This document shows positions 25,916-33,727 of a DNA stretch of 33,727 nucleotides, in pieces. Origin of the DNA: Psychrobacter sp. (lineage in GTDB: Bacteria; Pseudomonadota; Gammaproteobacteria; Pseudomonadales; Moraxellaceae); assembly GCF_030454045.1 (NCBI RefSeq), contig NZ_JAKDJE010000032.1, positions 1 through 33,727 of the forward strand, in the 5' to 3' direction. The position numbers and the translations under genes were made by a program. Within the stretch, counting starts at the first letter, position 1; the number at the start of each line of letters is the position of its first letter. Below the pieces are notes generated by a model, which saw only the letters and a list, made by a program, of their open reading frames with translations, searched no databases and was not told the DNA's origin.

Positions 25916-27868
25916 ATGTCCGATGCAAGTAAGCGAGTATTTATGAACGATAAGTCAGTTTCTAAGTCCACATCTCAACTGGCCACCTTAATCCAAATGG
26001 GCAAAGAGCAAGGGTATCTTACCTACGCTGAGGTGAATGACCAGCTGCCCGACTCTATTACCGAAAGCGATCAGATCGAAGATATTGTGCAGATGCTAAC
26101 CGATGTTGGTATCAAAATCTTTGAGTCTGCCCCTGATGCCGATGACATCTTGATGAACGATGATTCAAGTGATGATGACATGGCAGCAGATGAGGCAGCG
26201 GCGGTACTCGCCTCTGTTGAGACTGAGCCTGGTCGTACCACTGACCCTGTCCGTATGTATATGCGTGAGATGGGTACAGTTGATCTTCTTACCCGTGAAG
26301 GTGAGATCTCCATTGCTAAGCGTATCGAAGAAGGTATTCGTGACGTGCAGCATGCCATGGCATATTGGCCTGGCACCGTACAGTTCGTCCTTGATGAATA
26401 CCAAAAAGTACAAGATGGCGAAAAAAAGCTATCTGACGTCATCACAGGTTTCTTAGATCCTGAAACCGAAGAAGATAAAATCGCCGCTCAAGAAGCCAAA
26501 GATGCGGCAAAAGAAGAGCGTGAGCGCATCAAAGAAGAAAAAGAAAATCCACCCGTTATCAAAGCCAAGGGCAATGCCAAGGCAGCCGCGCTTGACGATG
26601 AGGACGACGAAGACGAAGACGACGTGGAAGAGGAAGCGGAAGAAGAAACCAGCGGTCTCGATCCAGAAGAAGTACGTCTGCGTCTAGAAGAGATTGAGCA
26701 TCTATTTATCAAAGCCAAGCAAGCGCTACTAGATTATGGTCGTGGTAGCGTACAGGCGGATACTGCGTACGCGTTACTTGCTGAGCGCTTCATGATGCTA
26801 AAGCTCAATAACCGCTTGTCAGATCAAGTCATGGCGATCATGCACGATGTCTATGATGATGTGCGTAAGCAAGAGCGTCAAATCATGCGCTTGGTGATTC
26901 GCCGTGGTCGTATGCCGCGCGAAGAGTTCCGTAAGACCTTCCCTAGCAATGAAACCAATGTGGATTGGCTCATCGAGCGTATCAAAGGTAAGCCTGCATT
27001 TGCGGGCACGCTAGAAAAAGTCACCGATGATGTGATCTTATTACAACGTCGTATCCGTGACTATGAGCAGCAGCTTGATATGAAAATCCACGACATGAAA
27101 GACGTGGCACGCCGTATGGCCGTTGGTGAGGCAAAAGCGCGCCGCGCCAAAAAAGAAATGGTTGAGGCCAACTTGCGTCTGGTGATTTCTATTGCCAAAA
27201 AATACACCAACCGTGGCCTACAGTTCTTGGATCTGATCCAAGAAGGTAATATCGGTCTGATGAAAGCGGTTGATAAGTTTGAGTATCGCCGTGGTTATAA
27301 GTTCTCAACGTATGCCACATGGTGGATTCGTCAGGCAATCACGCGCTCTATCGCTGACCAAGCACGTACCATTCGTATCCCTGTGCATATGATTGAGACC
27401 ATCAACAAGATCAACCGTGTCTCACGTCAGCTGCTACAAGAGATGGGCCGCGAGCCAACGCCTGAGGAATTAGGCGAACGTCTAGAGATGGACGAAGTCA
27501 AAGTCCGTAAGGTGCTCAAGATCGCTAAAGAGCCTATCTCTATGGAGACGCCTATCGGTGATGATGAAGATTCACACCTAGGTGACTTCATCGAAGATGG
27601 TACGATCTCAAGCCCTGTCGACGATGCAACGTCTGCTGGACTACAAGAAGCCACTCGTGATGTACTCGGTAATCTAACTGAGCGTGAAGCCCGTGTATTA
27701 AAGATGCGTTTTGGTATCGATATGCCAACCGACCACACACTTGAAGAAGTTGGTAAGCAGTTCGATGTCACCCGTGAACGTATCCGTCAGATTGAGGCAA
27801 AAGCACTACGTAAATTGCGTCATCCCTCACGTTCTGAGCATTTACGTTCTTTCCTTGAAAATGACTAA
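25916..27868 (+). CDS. rpoD: RNA polymerase primary sigma factor RpoD
   Basis: A 650-residue sigma-70. Region 1.1 covers the first 75 residues, region 1.2 is DPVRMYMREMGTVDLLTREGE (110-130), then comes the non-conserved insert with an acidic Asp/Glu stretch near 226-245. Region 2 (NLRLVISIAKKYTNRGLQFL, YKFSTYATWWIRQAI) binds core and the -10 element; region 4.2 (VTRERIRQIEAKALRKLRH) binds the -35 element. The ATG at 25916 has no good Shine-Dalgarno, and an in-frame ATG at 25943 is an alternative. A strong terminator follows directly. Confidence 0.97.
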   Translation: MSDASKRVFMNDKSVSKSTSQLATLIQMGKEQGYLTYAEVNDQLPDSITESDQIEDIVQMLTDVGIKIFESAPDADDILMNDDSSDDDMAADEAAAVLASVETEPGRTTDPVRMYMREMGTVDLLTREGEISIAKRIEEGIRDVQHAMAYWPGTVQFVLDEYQKVQDGEKKLSDVITGFLDPETEEDKIAAQEAKDAAKEERERIKEEKENPPVIKAKGNAKAAALDDEDDEDEDDVEEEAEEETSGLDPEEVRLRLEEIEHLFIKAKQALLDYGRGSVQADTAYALLAERFMMLKLNNRLSDQVMAIMHDVYDDVRKQERQIMRLVIRRGRMPREEFRKTFPSNETNVDWLIERIKGKPAFAGTLEKVTDDVILLQRRIRDYEQQLDMKIHDMKDVARRMAVGEAKARRAKKEMVEANLRLVISIAKKYTNRGLQFLDLIQEGNIGLMKAVDKFEYRRGYKFSTYATWWIRQAITRSIADQARTIRIPVHMIETINKINRVSRQLLQEMGREPTPEELGERLEMDEVKVRKVLKIAKEPISMETPIGDDEDSHLGDFIEDGTISSPVDDATSAGLQEATRDVLGNLTEREARVLKMRFGIDMPTDHTLEEVGKQFDVTRERIRQIEAKALRKLRHPSRSEHLRSFLEND

Positions 27869-27886
27869 TATTTAATGAAGCTAAAT

Positions 27887-27915
27887 AAAAAAGCCGAGTT
27901 TATCTCGGCTTTTTT
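27887..27915. terminator. Rho-independent terminator after rpoD
   Basis: GCCGAG (27893-27898) and CTCGGC (27904-27909) form a stem with a 5-base loop, flanked by A6 and T6, so the paired region is 12 bp. It lies 18 bases after the rpoD stop and can also serve the minus-strand SulP remnant. Confidence 0.9.
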
Positions 27916-27935
27916 GTGTTCGTTAATCTATGTTA

Positions 27936-28244
27936 TCAATGCGCGCCTAAATTTTGCTCAGCATCTGGTTTGTCATGCGCACCGAAATTGTCTATCATCG
28001 TCTGGCTTACCTCGTTCAAACCAATAAGCTCTACCTCAGTGCCTTCACGGCGAAATTTGATAATGACTTTATCAATCGCAGCGATTGCTATCACATCCCA
28101 AAAATGTGCTCGTGACACGTCAATAACTACTTTAGAGACAGACTCTTTAATATCAAAGGATTCAGTCATACGCTCTGCTGACGAAAAGAATAGGCGAGGA
28201 TTTAACTTTTTGGCTATCCCAATTACCGAGCTTAAGTGACCACC
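27936..28244 (-). pseudogene. SulP anion transporter remnant (STAS domain end)
   Basis: A minus-strand frame encodes LFFSSAERMTESFDIKE and then VVIDVSRAHFWDVIAIAAID and EVELIGLNEVSQTMIDNFG, which is the C-terminal STAS domain of SulP-family sulfate/bicarbonate transporters. The homology runs upstream of the only ATG (28169) through 25 further codons, then meets a TAG at 28247-28245. No transmembrane part of the transporter exists upstream, where the bestrophin-like gene begins. The rest of the gene has therefore been deleted. A residual free STAS protein of 77 residues from 28169 is conceivable but lacks a Shine-Dalgarno that I can see. Confidence 0.7.
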
Positions 28245-28282
28245 CTACTTCTTAGTTTGAATAAATTTATAGTCTTTTGGGC

Positions 28283-28310
28283 TTTACAGATCTTGATTCT
28301 GTATTAGAAT
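28283..28310 (+). promoter_or_regulatory. Candidate sigma-70 promoter for the bestrophin-like gene
   Basis: TTTACA at 28283-28288 and TAGAAT at 28305-28310 are separated by 16 bases, about 50 bases before the ATG at 28363. It is a reasonable but unproven promoter. Confidence 0.4.
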
Positions 28311-28362
28311 TACACGAGACATTGAATAGTGTCTCCATATACCCCATCGCTAGGAAGCTGAC

Positions 28363-29289
28363 ATGATTGTCCGGCAAACACCCCACCCGTTTAAGATATT
28401 TTTTGCGCTGCGCGGTTCAATCATTCCAAAAATATATCCGCAGCTGCTATTGGTTACCATCCTTAGTACAGCCATTACCATTATTCAACACTGGATTCCT
28501 GACTCTTTTCCTTATTATGGTATCGCCACTTTTACCTTATTGGGCATCGCATTATCGCTGTTTTTGGGATTTCGAAATAACGCCAGCTATCAGCGTTGGT
28601 GGGAAGCACGGATGCTATGGGGCCAGTTGGTATATGATGCTCGCAGCTTAACGCGCCAAGTTCTATCCTTTATAGATGATGACAACGAGCATGGTCGTGA
28701 GACTCAGCGCACCATGGTATATCTGACCATTGCTTTTGCACATGCTGTACGCCACAGGCTGCGTGGTACGCAACCTTGGGCGGATATTAAGCCTTTTGTC
28801 ACAGCGGTAGATCATGATGGTATGCATCAAGCAAAAAATGTCCCTGACCATATAATGCGCCTCATGGGTAAGCATCTCGGCGATATTCGGCGGCAAGGAC
28901 TGGTCTCAGAGCAAGTCATCCAAAACATGGATGAGCGCCTGACTTCTATGACGATTGTCTTGGCAGCGTGTGAGCGTATTCTCAACACACCGCTACCTTT
29001 TGCTTATATGCTGCTGGTACATCGTACGACCTACCTGTATTGCATCATGCTGCCTTTTGGCTTGGTCGCCTCGCTTGGTTGGGCAACGCCCTTGGTTTGT
29101 GCCGTGATTGCTTATACCTTTTTTGGGCTAGATACACTGAGCGAAGAGTTAGAAGAGCCGTTTGGTTTGGCAGCCAACCAACTTCCATTGACGGCATTGT
29201 CCCGCACTATCGAGATCAATCTGCGAGAAGCATTAGGAGAGACCAATCTGCCGACTGATATTATGCCTATTGATGGTTATTTGCCGTAA
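28363..29289 (+). CDS. Bestrophin-like (UPF0187/YneE family) membrane channel protein
   Basis: A 308-residue membrane protein of the bacterial bestrophin family; characterised bacterial members are cation-selective pentameric channels. The most diagnostic stretch is LGFRNNASYQRWWEARMLWG at 68-87. Hydrophobic segments lie at about 28-44, 54-70, 215-230 and 235-255. The C-terminal EELEEPFG is also typical. AGGA at 28352-28355 is seven bases before the ATG. It appears to be monocistronic. Its physiological ion and role are unknown. Confidence 0.85.
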   Translation: MIVRQTPHPFKIFFALRGSIIPKIYPQLLLVTILSTAITIIQHWIPDSFPYYGIATFTLLGIALSLFLGFRNNASYQRWWEARMLWGQLVYDARSLTRQVLSFIDDDNEHGRETQRTMVYLTIAFAHAVRHRLRGTQPWADIKPFVTAVDHDGMHQAKNVPDHIMRLMGKHLGDIRRQGLVSEQVIQNMDERLTSMTIVLAACERILNTPLPFAYMLLVHRTTYLYCIMLPFGLVASLGWATPLVCAVIAYTFFGLDTLSEELEEPFGLAANQLPLTALSRTIEINLREALGETNLPTDIMPIDGYLP

Positions 29290-29567
29290 ATATTGCCGTC
29301 ATCTAAGCGCCATACAATAAACGAGCGGCAAACGTAACTTGAATAATCTACCGCACGCCACTATAAACAGTAGACAACGACACCGTGGGTAAACCCCCTA
29401 CGCTAACCCACTGGCTCATTCTGATCTATTCAAAAATATTACCTATAAAAACACTGAGCCAGTCTCAGATTTTTGATGTCATTACAGTCAGTATCATTTC
29501 AATCAAATATCCATATCAGCTGGTGTTTTATACCAGTTATTTATCTATAAAAGTGAGGCTTGCCATC

Positions 29568-29954
29568 ATGAGTGATGATCCAAAAGACAATAGCAATCAA
29601 AACACTGATCAAACGTCCAAAAAAGAAGTCAGCATGACGGATATGACGCCCAATGACGGCGTCTTAAAAGGCAAAAAAACAGACATTCAAAATCCTGAGC
29701 TTTGGGAGTTCCCGATGAACTACCCACTCAGCATCATTGGTCATGAAGGCGAGCACGAGAGCTTGCTTAATGAAATCAAGCTCATCTTGGGCAGTCAGTT
29801 CCCTGATTTTGATTTGGCCTCTATCGAGGTAAAACCTTCTAGAACAGGTCGCTTTCATTCAGCCCGCGTTAATTTATATCTGACAGAGGCCGATCAAGTA
29901 AACAAGCTTTATGCGTCTCTTGATAATGCCAAAACGGTTCGCATGGTTTTATAA
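29568..29954 (+). CDS. ybeD: YbeD/DUF493 family protein
   Basis: A 128-residue soluble protein. The last 85 residues (ELWEFPMNYPLSIIGHEGE through KTVRMVL) match the small ferredoxin-like alpha/beta YbeD family, often found near lipoate genes in other bacteria but not here. The first 40 residues are polar and Asp/Asn/Lys-rich. The frame is open back to a GTG at 29385, but GAGG at 29555-29558, nine bases before the ATG at 29568, marks the true start. Molecular function is not established. Confidence 0.82.
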   Translation: MSDDPKDNSNQNTDQTSKKEVSMTDMTPNDGVLKGKKTDIQNPELWEFPMNYPLSIIGHEGEHESLLNEIKLILGSQFPDFDLASIEVKPSRTGRFHSARVNLYLTEADQVNKLYASLDNAKTVRMVL

Positions 29955-29989
29955 ATCGTTCAGGCAGGTTTAGCACCTTTTTAGTCCAG

Positions 29990-30030
29990 ATCGTCACTCA
30001 CTAGTAATAACATATGGGTGGCGATTTTTT
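29990..30030 (+). terminator. Probable terminator after the YbeD-family gene
   Basis: ATCGTCAC (29990-29997) pairs with GTGGCGAT (30018-30025), with one T-G wobble, over a 20-base loop, followed by T6. The large loop lowers confidence. Confidence 0.5.
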
Positions 30031-30454
30031 GTGGTTTGATGTACAATCTGCGCCCGCATTATTGCCGCCACGATGATGGTTATCAGGCGACAATCGCTGA
30101 GAAAATAAAAAGCAAATGGCCGCACTATTTTTACAAAAAATTTATGATCGACCTCATTTGCGCCTAACCCTTATCCCATCGTCCTTTGCCAAAATTTGGA
30201 CCGTCTACAACGTTGTAGCAACATAGTTTTATCCTAAAATCAATATAGTATTTTCAAAATTTTCCCGCTATATTGTGCCTACCGATTAAGAAAAACGCTA
30301 CATGTAGTACTCAGTGATCTTTGCTATCACTATGGGTAGTGGCTGCTTGTTGCCAAAAAACTGCTGCTACCATCGACTACAATCGCGTCATAAAGAATGT
30401 CTGCCGCTCCTTTGGCGCGCAGCATCACTATAAGCAATCAAAATAGAGGCTAAC
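30031..30454. promoter_or_regulatory. nrdA upstream region with two palindromes
   Basis: No gene is visible. Two structured sites occur: a perfect 14-bp palindrome CTACAACGTTGTAG at 30205-30218, and an inverted pair CAATATAG (30241-30248) / CTATATTG (30268-30275). The latter resembles half-sites of NrdR boxes, but the full 16-base NrdR consensus is not met. AGAGG at 30445-30449 is the nrdA Shine-Dalgarno. Confidence 0.45.
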
Positions 30455-32731
30455 ATGACACATATTGATAAAATCCAAGTAACCAAACGTGATGGACGTT
30501 TAGAGCCTATTAATTTAGACAAAATTCATAAGGTAATAGCGTGGGCGGCTGATGGCTTGGACAATGTGTCGGTATCGCAAGTTGAATTAAAATCCCATAT
30601 CCAGTTCTATGAAGGTATCAAGACTCGTGATATTCACGAAACCATTATCAAATCAGCCGCCGACCTCATCTCAGAGGACACGCCTGACTATCAATATCTC
30701 GCCGCGCGCTTGGCGATCTTCCATCTGCGTAAGATTGCTTATAACCAGTTTGAGCCGCCGCACCTGTATGATCACGTCAAAACGCTAACCGACGCTGGCA
30801 AATATGATGAGCATATCCTAGCGGACTACAGCCGTGCAGAATTTGATGAGCTAGAAGAATACCTTGACCACTGGCGTGATATGAACCTTGCCTATGCAGC
30901 GGTTGAGCAAATGGCAGGCAAGTACCTCGTACAAGATCGCGTCACCAAGCGCGTTTATGAAAGCCCGCAATTTTTGTATATGCTGGTCGGTATGTGCCTG
31001 TTTGCCAACTACGACAAGGCCAGCCGCTTAAGCTATGTCAAACGCTTTTATGATGCGACCTCACAGTTTAAGATTTCCCTACCGACGCCTATCATGTCGG
31101 GTGTACGTACGCCATCGCGCCAGTTTAGCTCGTGCGTACTGATCGAATGTGGTGACAGCCTAGACTCAATCAACGCGACCACCAGCGCCATCGTACGCTA
31201 TGTATCACAGCGCGCTGGTATCGGCATCAACGCAGGTCGTATCCGCGCCCTTGGTAGCCCTATCCGTGGCGGTGAAGCGCAGCACACTGGCTGTATCCCA
31301 TTTTATAAACTGTTCCAAACAGCGGTGAAATGTTGCTCACAAGGGGGCGTCCGTGGCGGTGCTGCGACCCTATTTTACCCATTATGGCATTTGGAAGTTG
31401 AGTCATTACTGGTACTCAAAAACAACCGCGGCGTCGAAGACAACCGTGTCCGTCATATGGACTACGGCGTACAATTAAACAAAACGATGTACACGCGCCT
31501 CATCAAAGGGCAAGACATCTCGCTATTTTCACCAAGTGACACGCCAGGCCTATATGATGCGTTCTTTGAAGACCAAGACAAATTCGAAGAGCTATATACC
31601 AAGTACGAAAATGATCCTAACATCCGTAGCCGTCAAATCCCAGCTGCTGATTTGTTCAGCCTAATGATGCAAGAGCGCGCCAGCACAGGTCGTATCTATA
31701 TCCAAAACGTCGATCATTGCAACACCCATAGCCCATTTGACGCGGCCATTGCGCCGATTCGCCAGTCAAACCTATGTATGGAAATCGCGCTACCGACTAA
31801 GCCACTGGATAACATCAATGACGAAGAAGGCGAAATCGCCCTTTGTACGCTATCAGCGGTCAACTTGGGTAAAGTCGAGAGCGTCAGCGATATCGAAGAG
31901 CCAGCCGAGCTGATCGTGCGTGCACTTGATGCCCTGCTCGACTACCAAGACTATCCCGTAAAAGCCGCCGAAAACGGCAGCATGCGTCGCCGTACGCTTG
32001 GTGTAGGCGTAATCAACTATGCTTACTACTTGGCTAAGAATGGCGCACGCTATTCTGACGACAGCGCGCTTGGTCTGACCCATCAGACGTTTGAAGCATT
32101 GCAGTATTACCTGTTAAGAGCGTCAAACAAATTGGCAAAAGAGCAAGGTGCGTGCCCTGCCTTTAATGAGACTACTTACTCGCAAGGTATCTTGCCGATT
32201 GATACGTACAAAGCCGACTTGGACAAAATCTGCCAAGAGCCGCTACATCTAGACTGGGAAACGCTACGTAGGGATATCACTGAGCACGGTCTACGCAACT
32301 CTACCCTAACCGCCTTGATGCCGTCTGAGACCTCAAGTCAGATCGCCAACGCCACCAACGGTATCGAGCCACCACGTGGTCTGGTCTCTATCAAAGCCTC
32401 AAAAGATGGCATCCTAAAGCAAGTCGTGCCTGAGATTACTACCCTAAAAGATCAGTACGAGCTACTATGGCAAATGCCAAACAATGACGGTTACCTAAAG
32501 CTGGTCGCTATCATGCAAAAATTCGTCGATCAAAGTATCTCTGCCAATACCAACTACGATCCTGTTCGTTATGAAGGTGGCCGTGTACCGATGAAGATAT
32601 TGCTAAAAGACTTACTAAACGCTTATAAAATGGGTGTGAAGACGTTGTACTACCATAACACTCGTGATGGTGCGAACGATGCCCAAGCGGATATGGAAGA
32701 TGATTGTGCTGGCGGTGCATGTAAAATTTAA
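30455..32731 (+). CDS. nrdA: Ribonucleoside-diphosphate reductase, class Ia alpha subunit
   Basis: A 758-residue catalytic subunit that reduces ribonucleotides to deoxyribonucleotides with NrdB. The ATP-cone (about 5-95, VTKRDGRLEPINLDKIHKVI) is the dATP/ATP switch. Active-site residues fall exactly two positions after E. coli numbering: Cys227 and Cys464 (redox pair), Cys441 (thiyl radical), Asn439 and Glu443 in SNLCME. The tail ends CAGGACKI, with the shuttle cysteines 751 and 756. AGAGG lies five bases before the ATG. The partner nrdB is not in the window; the next gene is an accessory NTPase. Confidence 0.97.
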   Translation: MTHIDKIQVTKRDGRLEPINLDKIHKVIAWAADGLDNVSVSQVELKSHIQFYEGIKTRDIHETIIKSAADLISEDTPDYQYLAARLAIFHLRKIAYNQFEPPHLYDHVKTLTDAGKYDEHILADYSRAEFDELEEYLDHWRDMNLAYAAVEQMAGKYLVQDRVTKRVYESPQFLYMLVGMCLFANYDKASRLSYVKRFYDATSQFKISLPTPIMSGVRTPSRQFSSCVLIECGDSLDSINATTSAIVRYVSQRAGIGINAGRIRALGSPIRGGEAQHTGCIPFYKLFQTAVKCCSQGGVRGGAATLFYPLWHLEVESLLVLKNNRGVEDNRVRHMDYGVQLNKTMYTRLIKGQDISLFSPSDTPGLYDAFFEDQDKFEELYTKYENDPNIRSRQIPAADLFSLMMQERASTGRIYIQNVDHCNTHSPFDAAIAPIRQSNLCMEIALPTKPLDNINDEEGEIALCTLSAVNLGKVESVSDIEEPAELIVRALDALLDYQDYPVKAAENGSMRRRTLGVGVINYAYYLAKNGARYSDDSALGLTHQTFEALQYYLLRASNKLAKEQGACPAFNETTYSQGILPIDTYKADLDKICQEPLHLDWETLRRDITEHGLRNSTLTALMPSETSSQIANATNGIEPPRGLVSIKASKDGILKQVVPEITTLKDQYELLWQMPNNDGYLKLVAIMQKFVDQSISANTNYDPVRYEGGRVPMKILLKDLLNAYKMGVKTLYYHNTRDGANDAQADMEDDCAGGACKI

Positions 32732-32809
32732 GTTATTGATATATGGCGGGTTTGGCTTTTGGGTTAAATCCGCTTACTAGTGTTAAATAAAGATCATATG
32801 GAGTTGTCA

Positions 32810-33187
32810 ATGAAGTTACCTACTGATCAAAGTATTGATATTCCTAATGATGATATTTATTTAAACGATAAACTTAGTCGTGAACTTGAAGTGCTAAACA
32901 TTGTCGAATTGATAACAAAGCTATCTAACCCCTGCACTATCGCCGTAGATAGCTCATGGGGAACCGGAAAAACAACTTTCCTAAGGTTTTTGCAAGCTGA
33001 ATTACAGCAGAGAGATATTAAGGTCTCTTATTTTAATGCTTGGGAAAAAGATTTTGATAAAGAACCTTTTTTATTGATAGTAAATCACATAGTTAGTAAA
33101 TTTTCAGAGAAGGAAAGTGATGTTAGGGAAATAAAAAAAAGGTGGTGTTCTAAAAAGTATGCTGACATCAGACATAGCCATAATTGA
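32810..33187 (+). pseudogene. KAP-family P-loop NTPase, 5' part, cut by an IS1 element
   Basis: The visible protein has a Walker A motif DSSWGTGKTT at 47-56 and the KAP-type continuation FNAWEKDFDKEPF at 75-87. KAP NTPases are usually several hundred residues long, may be membrane-associated and are often found in accessory or defence-type loci. Native coding ends near codon 110, where the insertion-sequence end (GGTGGTG at 33141) begins; the last 15 or so codons are IS sequence before a stop. GGAG at 32800-32803 supports the ATG at 32810 over upstream ATG/GTG codons. The DNA is clearly more AT-rich than nrdA, suggesting acquisition. The gene is surely non-functional as it stands. Confidence 0.75.
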
Positions 33188-33727
33188 TATAAAAGAATAC
33201 CAAATCAAACACCTTAAAGTGGTTATCAAACTTCTTTGAGAAGCAGCAGGTCTTTCGAACGGCTCGTCGCAATCGGTGCCTAAGGCGACAGTTATTACCT
33301 TCTATGCCTACCGTATGCTGCTTGCCGATTTGTTTCTTGTCAGGCTTGAATGCGGTTATAAAGCTATCCCAGTTATCCATGCTAATAGAGCCATAGCTGA
33401 CTTTCAGTTGTTTAAGACGGGCTCTTAGCTTCTTAGCTGTTTTCAGGTCACGTTTGCCCCAGACATAAGCGACAATCTCATTGGTAGCGCGGTCATAAGC
33501 ATAAATAAGCCAAACTTTACGCTTCTTGCGATACACGTAAGTCCAAAACTCATCAACCTCTAAGCGTTCATAATAGCGCTTCTTAGGCGCAATCTTATAA
33601 ACAGATGAGCCTATGGTGCTAAGCACTTTACCAATGCTAACTGAGGCTATAATAGCAATGTCTCTAATGCCACAGCCTCTCACTGTCATTAGCCGTATTT
33701 TATCTTCTATTCTAGAGTGACAGCCGT
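33141..33727 (-). mobile_element. IS1-family insertion sequence (partial, runs off window)
   Basis: The end GGTGGTGTTCTAAAAAGTAT at 33141-33160 has the GGTG terminus typical of IS1 inverted repeats and starts just outside the transposase stop. It interrupts the KAP NTPase gene. The other end and the target duplication lie beyond the window. Confidence 0.75.
33168..33727 (-). CDS. IS1-family transposase (partial at window edge)
   Basis: A DDE transposase of the InsAB type. Counting from the Met at 33689, Asp46 in LEVDEFWTYV, Asp105 in SMDNWDSF and Glu130 in VGIEGNNCRLRHRLRR are the catalytic triad. The frame stays open upstream to the window edge (12 further codons, CHSRIEDKIRL), and RLMTVRGCGIRDIA is the helix-turn-helix end of InsA. 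Hence InsA- and InsB-like parts are in one frame here, without the -1 frameshift used by classical IS1. The Met at 33689 is internal, not the true start. Confidence 0.85.
   Translation of the reverse strand, partial: GCHSRIEDKIRLMTVRGCGIRDIAIIASVSIGKVLSTIGSSVYKIAPKKRYYERLEVDEFWTYVYRKKRKVWLIYAYDRATNEIVAYVWGKRDLKTAKKLRARLKQLKVSYGSISMDNWDSFITAFKPDKKQIGKQHTVGIEGNNCRLRHRLRRAVRKTCCFSKKFDNHFKVFDLVFFYINYGYV

Noticed and set aside
26488..26718. Open antisense frame rich in serine across rpoD
   Set aside because: It mirrors the acidic and charged codons of rpoD; no start signal or recognisable protein.
29385..29567. 60-residue extension of the YbeD-like protein from a GTG
   Set aside because: No Shine-Dalgarno there, and a good one stands before the ATG at 29568.
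1..33727. tRNA, rRNA, CRISPR arrays and prophage genes
   Set aside because: No T-loop-like strings in cloverleaf context, no regularly spaced repeats with unique spacers, and no phage proteins were seen by eye.

Overview
The window looks like a chromosomal segment from a gammaproteobacterium of the Moraxellaceae, most likely Psychrobacter. This is an inference from AT-leaning DNA, the character of the housekeeping proteins (RpoD, DnaG, BamD, NrdA) and the layout of the purine genes; no database search was possible.

Positions 1-17530 form a purine (guanine/xanthine/urate) catabolism island. An NCS2 urate/xanthine-type permease (337-1743) and a convergent RutR-like TetR regulator (1985-2650, minus) come first. 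Then follow uraD, uraH and the cytochrome-fused urate hydroxylase puuD, and a second group: NCS1 allantoin-type permease, puuE, alc and allA. Facing them on the minus strand are xdhA-xdhB-xdhC-guaD. Together these encode guanine -> xanthine -> urate -> 5-hydroxyisourate -> OHCU -> allantoin -> allantoate -> ureidoglycolate -> glyoxylate plus urea. A strong bidirectional hairpin terminator (10255-10290) separates the converging groups. Three good copies (128, 2771, 17515) and one degenerate copy (5707) of a palindrome close to the E. coli RutR operator TTGACCANNTGGTCAA lie in front of the permease, regulator/uraD, xdhA and NCS1 units, suggesting one local regulon. A perfect 34-bp palindrome sits just before the NCS1 permease start. 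xdhA is split by a -1 frame change next to an A7 run and a T5 run (mRNA sense), so the xanthine dehydrogenase small subunit is either broken, recoded or mis-sequenced.

Positions 17884-29954 are mostly core genes: a tiny lipoprotein, a flavodoxin-like oxidoreductase, pgeF, rluD, bamD, dnaG, rpoD, a remnant of a SulP anion transporter (STAS end only), a bestrophin-like channel and a YbeD/DUF493 protein. Several of these carry long low-complexity insertions or tails compared with E. coli.

Positions 30455-33727 hold nrdA (class Ia ribonucleotide reductase large subunit). It is followed not by nrdB but by the 5' part of a KAP-type P-loop NTPase gene, cut after about 110 codons by an IS1-family element that runs off the window. 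This is the only clearly mobile/accessory part of the window. No tRNA, rRNA or CRISPR was recognised.
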